DNA of 61,859 nt from Prevotella micans DSM 21469 = JCM 16134 (GCF_000614105.1 NZ_BAKH01000008.1:1-61859), one strand, 5' to 3'. Positions 38,008 to 46,823 are shown, counted from the stretch's first letter. The notes: a model not told the origin generated them from the sequence alone. Made by a program: numbers and translations.

Positions 38008-38037
38008 TTTGAGAGGCCATAAAAAGTTATACCTTTG
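38008..38037 (+). promoter_or_regulatory. Promoter of rpsO
   Basis: TTTG (38008-38011), 18 bp, TACCTTTG (38030-38037). Confidence 0.7.
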
Positions 38038-38043
38038 CAAAGC

Positions 38044-38150
38044 AAACTCGGACAATCCGATGCATTCAACGTCGTTGCGACCAGGTTGTGATTAAGACCC
38101 CACGACGACCGCAGGATGTAATTGCACAAAACATTAATCAAAACAAAATC
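38044..38150 (+). promoter_or_regulatory. Structured rpsO leader, candidate S15 autoregulatory site
   Basis: The leader of about 107 nt starts with a hairpin TCGGA-CAA-TCCGA (38048-38060). Further on GTCG-TTG-CGAC (38071-38081) can form a small hairpin, or CGTCGT (38070-38075) can instead pair with ACGACG (38102-38107), so two exclusive folds are possible. S15 is known to control its own mRNA in several bacteria through unrelated leaders. The function here is inferred. Confidence 0.4.
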
Positions 38151-38426
38151 ATGTATTTAAACAAAGAAAAGAAAACCGAGATTTTTACTCAGTACGGTAA
38201 GGCCCAGAGTTCAACCGACACCGGTTCGGCCGAGAGCCAGATTGCATTGTTCACCTATCGCATCAAGCATCTCACTGAACACGTTAAAAAGAATCACAAG
38301 GATTATGTAACAACACGTTCTCTTACCCGTTTGGTTGGTAAGCGCCGTGCGTTGCTCGATTATCTCTACGACCGCGACGTGGAACGCTATCGTGCAATCA
38401 TCAAAACCTTGGGTCTGCGTAAATAA
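38151..38426 (+). CDS. rpsO: 30S ribosomal protein S15
   Basis: A 91-residue S15, an early binder of the 16S central domain. Hallmarks: FTQYGKAQSSTDTGSAESQI, ALFTYRIKHLTEHVKKNHKD and RRALLDYLYDRDVERYRAII. I chose ATG 38151 (MYLNKEKK) as the family start; upstream in-frame codons belong to the leader. It has a consensus promoter, a structured leader and a strong terminator, so it is a single-gene unit. Confidence 0.97.
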   Translation: MYLNKEKKTEIFTQYGKAQSSTDTGSAESQIALFTYRIKHLTEHVKKNHKDYVTTRSLTRLVGKRRALLDYLYDRDVERYRAIIKTLGLRK

Positions 38427-38448
38427 AGAAGTCCCGAATTCGTATAAG

Positions 38449-38496
38449 AATCCCCGCAACCGTCTTGCAAAGTCAGGTTGCGGGGATTTTGTTTTT
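38449..38496 (+). terminator. Terminator of rpsO
   Basis: AATCCCCGCAACC (38449-38461) and GGTTGCGGGGATT (38476-38488) pair perfectly, followed by TTGTTTTT. Confidence 0.93.
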
Positions 38497-38519
38497 CAGG
38501 CCCCCGATTCCGAGCATCG

Positions 38520-38936
38520 CTACATACAGCACTTCGGGCAGATTCCTTTTATCATATAGTTAACGTTGCGTTGTTTGTACCCTGCAGGAAGGGTTACTTC
38601 GGGTACGGGTGTATCAGGCAAGCAAAAGGTTCGATGGCATTGTTCGCAATAGAAATGCACGTGCAAGTCGTCGTCGATATTGTCGTCGTGGCTAAGACAC
38701 AGTTCATAGCGCACGACGTCGTTACCATCCTCCACATGATGTACTAAACGATTCTCACGGAAAGCCGTCAAGGCCCTAAAGATGCTCGACTTATCAATGG
38801 TTATCAACTTATTTTCCAATTCTTTCATCGACATCGGATAGCCGGCTCTGTAGAGTGCGTCGGCTATAAGAATTCTATTAGCTGTGGGTTTAATTCCATG
38901 CTTGGTGAGCAGTTCGATTATTATTGTATTCTTCAT
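38520..38936 (-). CDS. Fur-family transcriptional regulator
   Basis: A 138-residue metal-dependent repressor of the Fur superfamily (Fur/Zur/PerR). The winged helix covers residues 1-75 (KPTANRILIADALYRAGYPM, IDKSSIFRALTAFRENRLV); the dimer domain has the HVHFYCEQC motif (Cys97, Cys100) and CPKC (Cys133, Cys136), the four-cysteine structural zinc site. Which metal it senses cannot be read from these residues; a Zur-like role is possible because the histidine-rich regulatory site is reduced. Its ATG overlaps the GSCFA stop codon in an ATGA, so the two are translated together from the GSCFA promoter. Confidence 0.9.
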   Translation of the reverse strand: MKNTIIIELLTKHGIKPTANRILIADALYRAGYPMSMKELENKLITIDKSSIFRALTAFRENRLVHHVEDGNDVVRYELCLSHDDNIDDDLHVHFYCEQCHRTFCLPDTPVPEVTLPAGYKQRNVNYMIKGICPKCCM

Positions 38937-39750
38937 TGTTCAGGGAGATGTAGTTCCATTTCAGGATATTTTTCCTGAAGTGCTTCGGCCATGTTACGGG
39001 TTGCGGCCATGAAAGTTTTATATTGTTCGGCCTCCGGGTTGAATGGTTTATGCGCCAGGGCCTCTTTTATCGGCTTCCATTCCTGTATGAATTGTCGGGC
39101 TTTTTCAGAGAGCAGTGCGGGTTGCAGTCGTTCCCAGATATATTCAACGGCCTGTGCGTTTGGATGCAGCATGTCGGCTTCATAGAAGCGATAGTCGCGC
39201 AGCTCATCGTTCACAATCTCGTAGGCAGGAAAATAATAAGCTATCTTGGGAAACAAGCTTATCAACCTGTCGGCAGCCAGCAATAACACGGCCTTTGCAA
39301 CTGGCTCTCATGATAGCCGTATTTTGCATAACGAATCGGACTAACGGTGACAATAATCTTTGTGTTAGCATTGCGCGATAAGGCCTTTTCAACAGCTCTC
39401 GACAGGAATTCTACACATTCGTCGATACTAAGTTCGCGTTCGTAGAAAAGCGATTGCGGTCTTTTCTGACAGTTGTCGACAATCTCGCCCGACGACTTCT
39501 CAACATACACGCGATTCGTGCCGAGCGTCATAGCCAGCGTATCCACGGGCCTCTCCACGCGTTCGACAGTGTGTAACACCGACGCCGGATTATACATCAC
39601 ACCGAACGGATTAACCATCGCTCTGAATTTCTCTTCAAAAAATCGCGTTCCGATGCGTTCTGCAAAGCACGAACCTGTAAACAGCATTTGTTCGCATGGT
39701 TGCAGCTCGAACGGAGCTTTCGGAATGTTTATAACTGTGCTGAATTTCAT
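38933..39750 (-). CDS. GSCFA-domain protein (one apparent base loss, internal segment missing)
   Basis: About 272 residues after correction. GSCFA proteins are SGNH-hydrolase-like enzymes of unknown substrate, common in Bacteroidetes. Seen: the naming motif TGSCFAERIG (nucleophile Ser27), VNPFGVMYNPASVLHTV, LGTNRVYVEKSSGEIVDNCQ, VTVSPIRYAKYGYHESQLA and YRFYEADMLHPNAQAVEYIW with the catalytic DxxHP. The frame breaks at 39298; one more C on the plus strand gives SQLAKAVLLLAADRL. From memory, family members carry about 45 more residues with a WHS-HHS type segment between MYNPASV and the GTxxVY strand; here it is missing (VERVERPVDTLAMTLGTNRV). A -7 box sits 4 bp before the ATG. It is cotranscribed with the Fur gene. 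Confidence 0.88.
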
Positions 39751-39754
39751 GACG

Positions 39755-39762
39755 CAAAGTTA
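39755..39762 (-). promoter_or_regulatory. -7 box TAACTTTG of the GSCFA-fur operon
   Basis: On the minus strand TAACTTTG is followed after four bases by the ATG at 39750, so the transcript would be leaderless. The -33 element is unclear. Confidence 0.55.
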
Positions 39763-39819
39763 ATCAGTTAAATAGAGGTTCATTCTTAAACGTGTGGAAA
39801 GACTCTCAGGGGCGTTTTG

Positions 39820-39886
39820 TGTATTTCTTCCATGGAAGAAATACATAAAACAACTGAATGTGTATTTCTTCCATGGAAGAAATACA
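39820..39886. repeat. Pair of 26-bp perfect palindromes (family F)
   Basis: Two identical palindromes with half-site TGTATTTCTTCCA lie at 39820-39845 and 39861-39886, 41 bp centre to centre. They sit in the 407-bp gap between the divergent GSCFA gene and the fructan receptor gene, 58 bp or more from either -7 box. They could be operators for a dimeric regulator or RNA hairpins. The rest of the gap (39887-40071) shows nothing more. Confidence 0.9.
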
Positions 39887-40071
39887 GAAAATACCATTAT
39901 CACGACAGAATAATAGTTTGAAAGGGCGACGGAGATGCTGGGACGACTGCGGCGAGGGAATTTTCAGTCATCGGGATTGTTTTTTCGGTTTATCACGTGT
40001 AAAAAGCCTGGCCGACGATTTTTTGATAATAAATGAGATGTTTTTTATAGTCCCCCGGTTCGGTTAGCTAT

Positions 40072-40079
40072 TAAATTTG
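40072..40079 (+). promoter_or_regulatory. -7 box TAAATTTG of the fructan receptor gene
   Basis: TAAATTTG lies 78 bp before the ATG at 40158. No good -33 TTTG is present, as often in regulated promoters that need an activator. Confidence 0.5.
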
Positions 40080-40157
40080 CGTTCGAGGATAGACCTTATA
40101 TTACAGGGGCCGAATCTTAACACAGTAAATAACTTCTATATTTTAAAATTGAGGGTA

Positions 40158-42467
40158 ATGAAAATGAATTTAAGCTTATCGAAAAGATTGAAGGGCCTGG
40201 CCATGTTGCTACTCGTATGCACAGCAACGGCTTCGGCACAGGATGACGGAGGAAAAAACAGCTCGGCAAACGGAAAGGAAGAAAATAACCGAAACGTTAT
40301 GCTCAATGCTGCAAGCGCTAACGGACCGAGAGAGATTCAGATTGGACTCCCATCGGCCGACGTGAACGTGCTCGAAAATGGATTGCCCGTGACCTATGCC
40401 ACCAATCCGCACAGTGTGAATACCATTTGGAGAGGCGACGCCAGCTTGAGTCATCAGGGACTTCTGAAGATTGCCGAAACAGCCATCACAACCGGTAACA
40501 TAGGCTATGCCGTGAACTCGTTCACCCAACTGGGACGCGAGGGTTTTCACGGAACGCTTAACTACAAGACGAATCATTTCGGACTACAGGAGCTTTCGCT
40601 CAATATGAATGGCTCGCTGGGCAGCGGATGGTTCTACAGCGGAAGCATATATCAGGATTTCGACCCGGGAACGTTCAAAATCCGAAGTTCGCAACAGCAA
40701 GACCGAACGCAGATATACAAAGGTGCGCTCACGAAGAGATATGCTGCCGGGCGAGGCGAGTTCACGGCTATGTATAGCTATGCTAACAGTCATCCGGTTT
40801 ATAATTTCGCAACACAGTCGGCACCATTTATCTACGTTGGCGATGGAAGTGTGAAGGAATATGGCGCGTTCAAGCTCGGCACAACCTCCTATCTGCCTGT
40901 CGACGCCGACATAACCTATCGCGACATTCGTACGGGCGAGCTGCGCAGCATCTCTTTGTACGACGCCATCGAGAATCGCAACAGCAGCATCTCGCTGATG
41001 AATAACTTCGACTTCGGCAATGGATTGAAATGGAAGGCCATCGCGAAATACGACCATGCTCACGGCGCTCTGGTTTATCAAACGCCCATGTCGCTCTTGC
41101 AGGTAAAGAATAATCCAACGTACAACTACTTATATCGCGGCCTTGACGGAGCAATGCTACCCTATGACGGCGAATATGTGCAGACGCGGATGTCGTGCCT
41201 CAACGCGGGCGATATAGATGAGTTCCTGTTCACCTCCGAGCTGTCGAAAAAGTTCAACACATCGACTCTTCGACTGGGCCTTAACGAGTGGTATTATCAC
41301 ATCGACTACGCGTCGAACACAACGATGTACGACCAAAGCGTGCCCGAAGACGGAACATATGCTATGCGGATGTATAACGCGAATCTGCACAGATTCTACT
41401 TCTACGATTTCAATAAGAATGCTTCGGAATACTATCGTGGACACGAAAACAAACTAGCTCTGTACTTCACACACGATTGGGACGTACTGCCCAAACTGAA
41501 CCTCTATTACGGCGCGCGCGTTGAGATGCAGAAGCTCACCGGAGAGAATCTCGCGGTAGTTAATGCGGCAGGGAATTATGTGGGCCGATTCGCCGACTAT
41601 TATATCGGAGCAACTGCACCCGACGGAACACTGATTGCACCTCGCCCGATTGATTACAATTGGTTCAACTACGACCTGGCTCTTGCGGCCACTTACAAGC
41701 TGAACAGCAACTTCGGCTTCACGGGCGACTTCACCTACATTGTGCAGCATCCCAAGTTCGAAGCCTTCTCGCCGGCTACCCTGCCCAATACCGACCAGAT
41801 ATCGGTGCCGCTCGGACGGGTCGGGATATATTACAACAACGCGTGGCTCAGTCTGACATCGCTTTTCTCCTATATCTCGAAAACCAATAATAACTCAACG
41901 CTGAATCTCCAGCACAACAGCGAAATTATGGCCGCGCCGCTCACCTACGATATTCAAACCATTGGATGGACAACCGACGTGATGGCACATCCGGTGAAAG
42001 GACTCGATATTCACTTCCTCTTCACCTATCAGCGGCCAACCTATAAGAAATATGAAACGTCCGTAACCTTCGGCGACGGCTATGTAGGACGAATCAATGC
42101 AACGGGCAATATCGTGGCCGAAGTACCGCGAGTGCTCATAGAATTCGACCCGAGCTATATGATAACAAAGGATTTGAAGATATGGACCAGCTTCCGATAT
42201 TTCAGCAAAACCTACGCTAATATCAACGACGCCTACTATTTCAACGGCCACTGGGAAACCTTCGGCGGCCTCAACTGGCAGGTGAACGATAAACTATCGC
42301 TGGGTTGCACGGTAGTGAATTTCCTTAATCAAACCGGAGCCAAAGGCAGTATTGCCGGCACCGAACTAATTACGAAAAACGAAGCGGCCGGCATTCAAAA
42401 TAAACTAATGACGGGAAGCTATCTGCGCCCCTTCACGGTTGAATTCACTGCATCGTTGAAATTCTAA
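40158..42467 (+). CDS. TonB-dependent receptor-like outer-membrane protein of the fructan locus
   Basis: A 769-residue outer-membrane beta-barrel. The signal peptide covers LSKRLKGLAMLLLVCTATAS and is cut near AQ. Residues 45-110 look like a reduced plug (VNVLENGLPVTYATNPHSVN, ASLSHQGLLKIAETAITTGN), with no CarboxypepD_reg domain and no clear TonB box; barrel strands follow to the terminal aromatic residue (RPFTVEFTASLKF). It precedes GH32, a sugar permease and fructokinase on the same strand, so uptake of fructo-oligosaccharides is likely. No SusD partner is present. I chose ATG 40158, preceded by GAGGG 3 bp upstream. The gap to GH32 is occupied by a family A element. Confidence 0.82.
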   Translation: MKMNLSLSKRLKGLAMLLLVCTATASAQDDGGKNSSANGKEENNRNVMLNAASANGPREIQIGLPSADVNVLENGLPVTYATNPHSVNTIWRGDASLSHQGLLKIAETAITTGNIGYAVNSFTQLGREGFHGTLNYKTNHFGLQELSLNMNGSLGSGWFYSGSIYQDFDPGTFKIRSSQQQDRTQIYKGALTKRYAAGRGEFTAMYSYANSHPVYNFATQSAPFIYVGDGSVKEYGAFKLGTTSYLPVDADITYRDIRTGELRSISLYDAIENRNSSISLMNNFDFGNGLKWKAIAKYDHAHGALVYQTPMSLLQVKNNPTYNYLYRGLDGAMLPYDGEYVQTRMSCLNAGDIDEFLFTSELSKKFNTSTLRLGLNEWYYHIDYASNTTMYDQSVPEDGTYAMRMYNANLHRFYFYDFNKNASEYYRGHENKLALYFTHDWDVLPKLNLYYGARVEMQKLTGENLAVVNAAGNYVGRFADYYIGATAPDGTLIAPRPIDYNWFNYDLALAATYKLNSNFGFTGDFTYIVQHPKFEAFSPATLPNTDQISVPLGRVGIYYNNAWLSLTSLFSYISKTNNNSTLNLQHNSEIMAAPLTYDIQTIGWTTDVMAHPVKGLDIHFLFTYQRPTYKKYETSVTFGDGYVGRINATGNIVAEVPRVLIEFDPSYMITKDLKIWTSFRYFSKTYANINDAYYFNGHWETFGGLNWQVNDKLSLGCTVVNFLNQTGAKGSIAGTELITKNEAAGIQNKLMTGSYLRPFTVEFTASLKF

Positions 42468-42562
42468 TCAAAAAGCAAAGTTGTGTATAAGAATATGGTT
42501 AGCACATCAACTCTCATAAAGGATAGATTGCAACTCGGCTGACAGATCGTAACCCAATGGAT

Positions 42563-42730
42563 GCCAATTCGGCCATTAGGCCGCTGTAGGGACAGACCCC
42601 GTGTCTGTCCGCTCGGTTCGCAGAACCGAATTCACGTAAGGAAATATGTTTTGCGGGCGGTAGCCCGAGTTGGTATGGGGGGCGGACAGACACGGGGTCT
42701 GTCCCTACAGCGCCTAACGGCCGAATTGGC
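42563..42730. repeat. Family A element, best copy (A3)
   Basis: In the 361-bp gap inside the fructan locus. Left end 42563-42611 and right end 42683-42730 are inverted copies with one mismatch and one missing base; both contain nested hairpins (GGACAGAC-GTCTGTCC; CGGCC-ATTA-GGCCG). The 71-bp centre holds GGAAATATGTTTTGCGGGCG then GTAGCCCGAGTTGG. No target duplication or open reading frame is evident. This is MITE- or BIME-like. Confidence 0.9.
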
Positions 42731-42828
42731 GACTACGTTGGATTGCGAGCCTATCGGCCCGAATCCACAAAGGATGAGTAACTATATTTCTATACCTATC
42801 TCACATTAATAAAAAATAATCCTGCAAA

Positions 42829-44718
42829 ATGAAGAAGAAAACAATTCTATGCGCCACCATGGCATGCGTATCGGTGGCCGCAACAGCACAAAAAATCAAC
42901 GTTAGTAGCAACGGCGATACAACCATCGTGAGAATAGAAAATTCCACGAAATTCCTCATCTTGCCCGTGGAGGAGGATAAAGCCGAAGCCAGAGTAATGC
43001 TCGATAATAACCAGCCTTCGGACACGTGGATGGATATTCGTCTGGCACAAAATAAAACAGACTATTACGTTCCTTTCAAACTCAATGAAGGTGGCACGTC
43101 GGTAGTTAAGATTCTAGGGCTCGACCGGAATGCTCTCGCACTTCGAAATGGCGAAATGAAGCTGTCGAACGAGTGGAATGTGACTAATACCGACTTCTAC
43201 CGTCCGTCATATCACCATACACCCTCCTACGGCTGGATGAACGACCCGAATGGAATGTTCTATAAGGATGGGGTCTATCATCTTTGTTATCAATACAACC
43301 CCTACGGCTCTAAATGGGGTAACATGCACTGGGGGCACGCCATCAGTCGCGACCTTATACATTGGAAGCAGGTTGAACCTACCATTGCACGCGACCCTAT
43401 GGGGCACATATTCTCCGGAAGCGCGGTTGTCGACAAGAACGGAACAGCCGGTTACGGGCGCGATGCTATCGTGGCTCTCTATACGTCGGCCAGCGATAAA
43501 GGCCAGGTGCAGTGCATGGCTTATAGTACCGACGGCGGCTATACCTTTACGAAATATGAAGGAAATCCGGTGCTCACGCCTTTCGATGGCTTGAAAGACT
43601 TCCGCGACCCTAAAGTGTTCTGGTATGCACCTGCAAAAAAGTGGTTCATGATTGTGTCGGCCGATAAGGAGATGCGCTTCTATTCGTCGCCCGACCTGAA
43701 AAAGTGGACTTATGTCAGCGCATTCGGTCGAGGCTATGGTGCGCAACCCAATCAGTTTGAATGCCCGGACTTCTTCCAGCTCCCTGTCGACGGAAACAAG
43801 AACAAAAAGAAATGGGTGATGATTGTGAACATTAATCCGGGATGCCTCTTCGGAGGAAGCGCAACGGAATATTTCGTGGGCGATTTCGATGGCGAGAAAT
43901 TCATATGCGACAGTAAACCGAACATTGCAAAGTTCCTCGATTACGGTAAAGACCATTACGCAACCGTGACTTTCTCCGGTCTCGAAGACCGCGTGCTGGG
44001 CATTGCGTGGATGAGTAACTGGCAATATGCTAACGTGACGCCCATCAAGCAATATCGTGGCGCAAACACTCTGCCGCGTGAGTTATCGCTTTTCACCGGC
44101 AAGGACGGGCAGATATACATGGCCGCCAACGTTGCACCCGAAGTGAAAGCCCTCCGCAAAAGCACCAAAACGCTTGCAAACGCCGAGCTTCTAAGAGAGA
44201 AGACGGTTAAAGACATCAACATGAGCGAAAGCAATGCCTTCGAACTCGAAATGGATGTTACACCCGGACAAGCAGATCGAACAGGATTGGTGCTCTACAA
44301 TCAAAAGGGCGAAAAGATTGACATATACTTCGATATGAAGCGTCGTAGACTGGTCATGGACCGTACCGAAAGCGGACAGATTGCATTCGGAGAGAAAGCT
44401 GTGGCACACGATATCGAGAAGGAGTTCGACATTCACGAACATCGTGAAATCAAAGAACCCCTGCGTAAGGCAAACTCCGTGAACTATAAGAATGACTTCG
44501 CACTTGGAACTTGGGCGCCACTCAGTCTTTGTACCGGTAAGAACTATCATCTGAATGTGTTCGTTGATAAATGCTCCGTTGAAATCTTCGTGGATGGCGG
44601 GCGTATAGCCATGACTAATCTGGTGTTTCCCACGGCGCCCTACACATCGGTGAAGTTCTACTCCGACGGCAAGAAGGTTTCTTATCGAAACATAAAAGTG
44701 AGCCAACTCTCGCTCTAA
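42829..44718 (+). CDS. Glycoside hydrolase family 32 (levanase/inulinase/sucrase)
   Basis: A 629-residue GH32 enzyme that releases fructose from fructans or sucrose. The signal peptide KKKTILCATMACVSVAATA ends at Ala20; there is no lipobox, so the enzyme is periplasmic or secreted. Residues 25-115 form an N-terminal beta domain as in Bacteroides levanases (DUF4980-like). The five-blade propeller has the nucleophile Asp139 in WMNDPNG, the transition-state Asp260 in FRDPKVF and the acid/base Glu311 in ECPDFF. The C-terminal beta-sandwich (about 460-629) ends FVDKCSVEIFVDGGRIAMTN. It likely works with the receptor upstream and the permease and kinase 12 bp downstream. Confidence 0.95.
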   Translation: MKKKTILCATMACVSVAATAQKINVSSNGDTTIVRIENSTKFLILPVEEDKAEARVMLDNNQPSDTWMDIRLAQNKTDYYVPFKLNEGGTSVVKILGLDRNALALRNGEMKLSNEWNVTNTDFYRPSYHHTPSYGWMNDPNGMFYKDGVYHLCYQYNPYGSKWGNMHWGHAISRDLIHWKQVEPTIARDPMGHIFSGSAVVDKNGTAGYGRDAIVALYTSASDKGQVQCMAYSTDGGYTFTKYEGNPVLTPFDGLKDFRDPKVFWYAPAKKWFMIVSADKEMRFYSSPDLKKWTYVSAFGRGYGAQPNQFECPDFFQLPVDGNKNKKKWVMIVNINPGCLFGGSATEYFVGDFDGEKFICDSKPNIAKFLDYGKDHYATVTFSGLEDRVLGIAWMSNWQYANVTPIKQYRGANTLPRELSLFTGKDGQIYMAANVAPEVKALRKSTKTLANAELLREKTVKDINMSESNAFELEMDVTPGQADRTGLVLYNQKGEKIDIYFDMKRRRLVMDRTESGQIAFGEKAVAHDIEKEFDIHEHREIKEPLRKANSVNYKNDFALGTWAPLSLCTGKNYHLNVFVDKCSVEIFVDGGRIAMTNLVFPTAPYTSVKFYSDGKKVSYRNIKVSQLSL

Positions 44719-44730
44719 ACAACTACGATT

Positions 44731-45891
44731 ATGAACAACAATAAAATCTTGCGATTCATCCCCGTGATGTTCTGCTTCTTCGCGATGGGATTTGTCGACC
44801 TTGTCGGAACCGCGTCGAACTATGTTAAGAGCGACCTCTCGTTAAACGACACCACGTCCAACCTTATGCCGTCGCTCGTGTTCTTCTGGTTCCTTATATT
44901 CTCCATTCCCACGGGTATGCTAATGAACCGAATCGGGCGTAAGAAAACCGTGCTGCTTAGTTTGGTTATAACAATAGTTTCGTTGCTTTTGCCTCTGCTT
45001 GGCGATTCGTTTCCGCTAATGCTCGTTTCGTTCTCCCTTCTGGGAATCGGCAACGCGCTTATGCAAACATCGCTCAACCCGCTTGTGGCAACCGTTATGC
45101 AAGGCGGCAATCTGGCCTCTACGCTCACCTTCGGGCAATTCGTTAAGGCCATCGCCTCGTTCATGGCCCCTTACATCGCCATGTGGGGAGCGATGGCATC
45201 CATCCCCTCGTTCGGCTTGGGGTGGCGAGTGCTCTTCCCAATCTATATGATAATCGGCGTGCTGGCAACGCTGTTGCTTTTCTCTACGCCGATAGTCGAA
45301 GAGCCCATCAAAGGCAAGCCCAGTTCGTTTATAGACTGCGTTAAACTGCTCGGCAAGCCAATCGTGCTACTTAGCTTTCTGGGCATAATGTGCCACGTGG
45401 GCATAGACGTTGGAACCAACACCACCGCACCGAAAATATTGATGGAACGCCTCGGCATAACGCTCAACGACGCCATGTTCTCAACCTCGCTCTACTTTGT
45501 TTTCCGCACCTTAGGTTGCCTCACCGGCTCGTTCTTTCTGCGAGTTATGAGCAATCGCGTGTTCTTCATCATCTCTGTTACCATGATGGGCCTATCGATG
45601 TGCGGACTAATTTTCGGGCACTCAACTGCCGTGCTCTACACCGCCATTGCTCTTGTGGGCTACGGCAACAGCAACATCTTTTCGATGGTGTTTGCCCGAG
45701 CATTGCAAAGTGTGCCCGACAAGCAGAACGAAGTAAGCGGACTCATGATTATGGGACTCTTTGGAGGAACAATATTCCCCCTTTTCATGGGACTGGCCAG
45801 CGACGCATTCCGCCAAATCGGAGCCGTGATGGTAATGGCAATCGGAGTAATATATCTTTTCACCTATATTCCAAAAATCAATAAGCAATGA
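44731..45891 (+). CDS. MFS sugar transporter (FHS family, fructose permease)
   Basis: A 386-residue 12-helix major facilitator of the fucose-galactose-glucose/FHS type (FucP/GluP-like). Seen: FFAMGFVDLVGTASNYVKSD, the loop 2-3 motif MLMNRIGRKKTVLL and GLGWRVLFPIYMI. It begins 12 bp after the GH32 stop and its TGA overlaps the fructokinase ATG (ATGA), so it is part of the same operon. By context it brings the fructose released by GH32 through the inner membrane; this role is inferred from neighbours. Confidence 0.92.
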   Translation: MNNNKILRFIPVMFCFFAMGFVDLVGTASNYVKSDLSLNDTTSNLMPSLVFFWFLIFSIPTGMLMNRIGRKKTVLLSLVITIVSLLLPLLGDSFPLMLVSFSLLGIGNALMQTSLNPLVATVMQGGNLASTLTFGQFVKAIASFMAPYIAMWGAMASIPSFGLGWRVLFPIYMIIGVLATLLLFSTPIVEEPIKGKPSSFIDCVKLLGKPIVLLSFLGIMCHVGIDVGTNTTAPKILMERLGITLNDAMFSTSLYFVFRTLGCLTGSFFLRVMSNRVFFIISVTMMGLSMCGLIFGHSTAVLYTAIALVGYGNSNIFSMVFARALQSVPDKQNEVSGLMIMGLFGGTIFPLFMGLASDAFRQIGAVMVMAIGVIYLFTYIPKINKQ

Positions 45892-46769
45892 AACAAATAA
45901 TCGTTGGCCTCGGAGAGGCTCTTTGGGATTGCCTGCCTGAAGGAAGAAAACTGGGTGGGGCACCTGCAAATTTCGCATTTCATTCCGGTCAGTTCGGATA
46001 TGATTCCTACGCCATCAGTGCCGTGGGAAATGATAAGTTGGGCGACGAGACCCTCGAAGAGTTCAACCTTAAACAGGTGAGATACATCATGCCGCGGGTG
46101 GAATATCCCACCGGAACTGTACAGGTGGAACTTGACGACGAGGGCGTACCAACCTATGATATCAAAGAAGGCGTAGCATGGGATAATATCCCTTTTACAT
46201 CCGAAATAGAAGGCCTCGCTCGAACCGCCAGTGCCGTGTGTTTTGGCTCATTGGCACAGAGAAGCGTGGTGAGTAGGCAGACTATCGAGAGCTTCCTCGA
46301 TGCTACAAGCAATAATTGTTTGAAGATTTTCGACATAAACCTACGGCAGAACTTTTATACCAAAGATATCATCTGCGACTCGCTCAATCGGTGTGACATT
46401 CTGAAGATAAACGATGAAGAACTCGTCACCATCGGTCGACTGTTCGGTTATCCCGGTCTTGACATGGAGAACAAATGTTGGCTTCTGCTAGGGAAATACA
46501 ATCTCGACATGCTTGTTCTCACCTGCGGCGTGAACGGTTCTTACGTGTTCGCCCCGAACCTGAAGACATTCCACGAAACACCTAAGGTTGAGGTGGCCGA
46601 TACTGTTGGCGCAGGCGATTCGTTCACAGGGGCATTCACCTCGGCCATACTGGCTGGTATGCCCATTCCCGACGCTCACAAACTGGCGGTCGACGTGAGC
46701 GCCTACGTATGCACATGCAACGGCGCCATGCCCCGTCTGCCCGACGAATATCTCTCCCGACTGAAATAG
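45888..46769 (+). CDS. Fructokinase (PfkB family)
   Basis: A 293-residue ribokinase-family sugar kinase. The N-terminal IIVGLGEALWDCLPEGRKLG, GAPANFAFHSGQFG (PfkB signature 1) and the C-terminal VADTVGAGDSFTGAFTSAIL (signature 2 with catalytic Asp) are clear. It would phosphorylate fructose to fructose 6-phosphate after import. Its ATG overlaps the permease stop. It is the last gene of the operon; a strong terminator follows at 46824. Confidence 0.93.
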   Translation: MKQIIVGLGEALWDCLPEGRKLGGAPANFAFHSGQFGYDSYAISAVGNDKLGDETLEEFNLKQVRYIMPRVEYPTGTVQVELDDEGVPTYDIKEGVAWDNIPFTSEIEGLARTASAVCFGSLAQRSVVSRQTIESFLDATSNNCLKIFDINLRQNFYTKDIICDSLNRCDILKINDEELVTIGRLFGYPGLDMENKCWLLLGKYNLDMLVLTCGVNGSYVFAPNLKTFHETPKVEVADTVGAGDSFTGAFTSAILAGMPIPDAHKLAVDVSAYVCTCNGAMPRLPDEYLSRLK

Positions 46770-46823
46770 AGAGTCTCCGTAGGTAGGCACGCACACTCCC
46801 CTCTCGCCCTCCTATAACAGTTA

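Noticed and set aside
37196..38020. Two separate genes for the halves of typA
   Set aside because: The two frames join to one TypA with a single base added at about 37229, and the second half has no start or promoter of its own.
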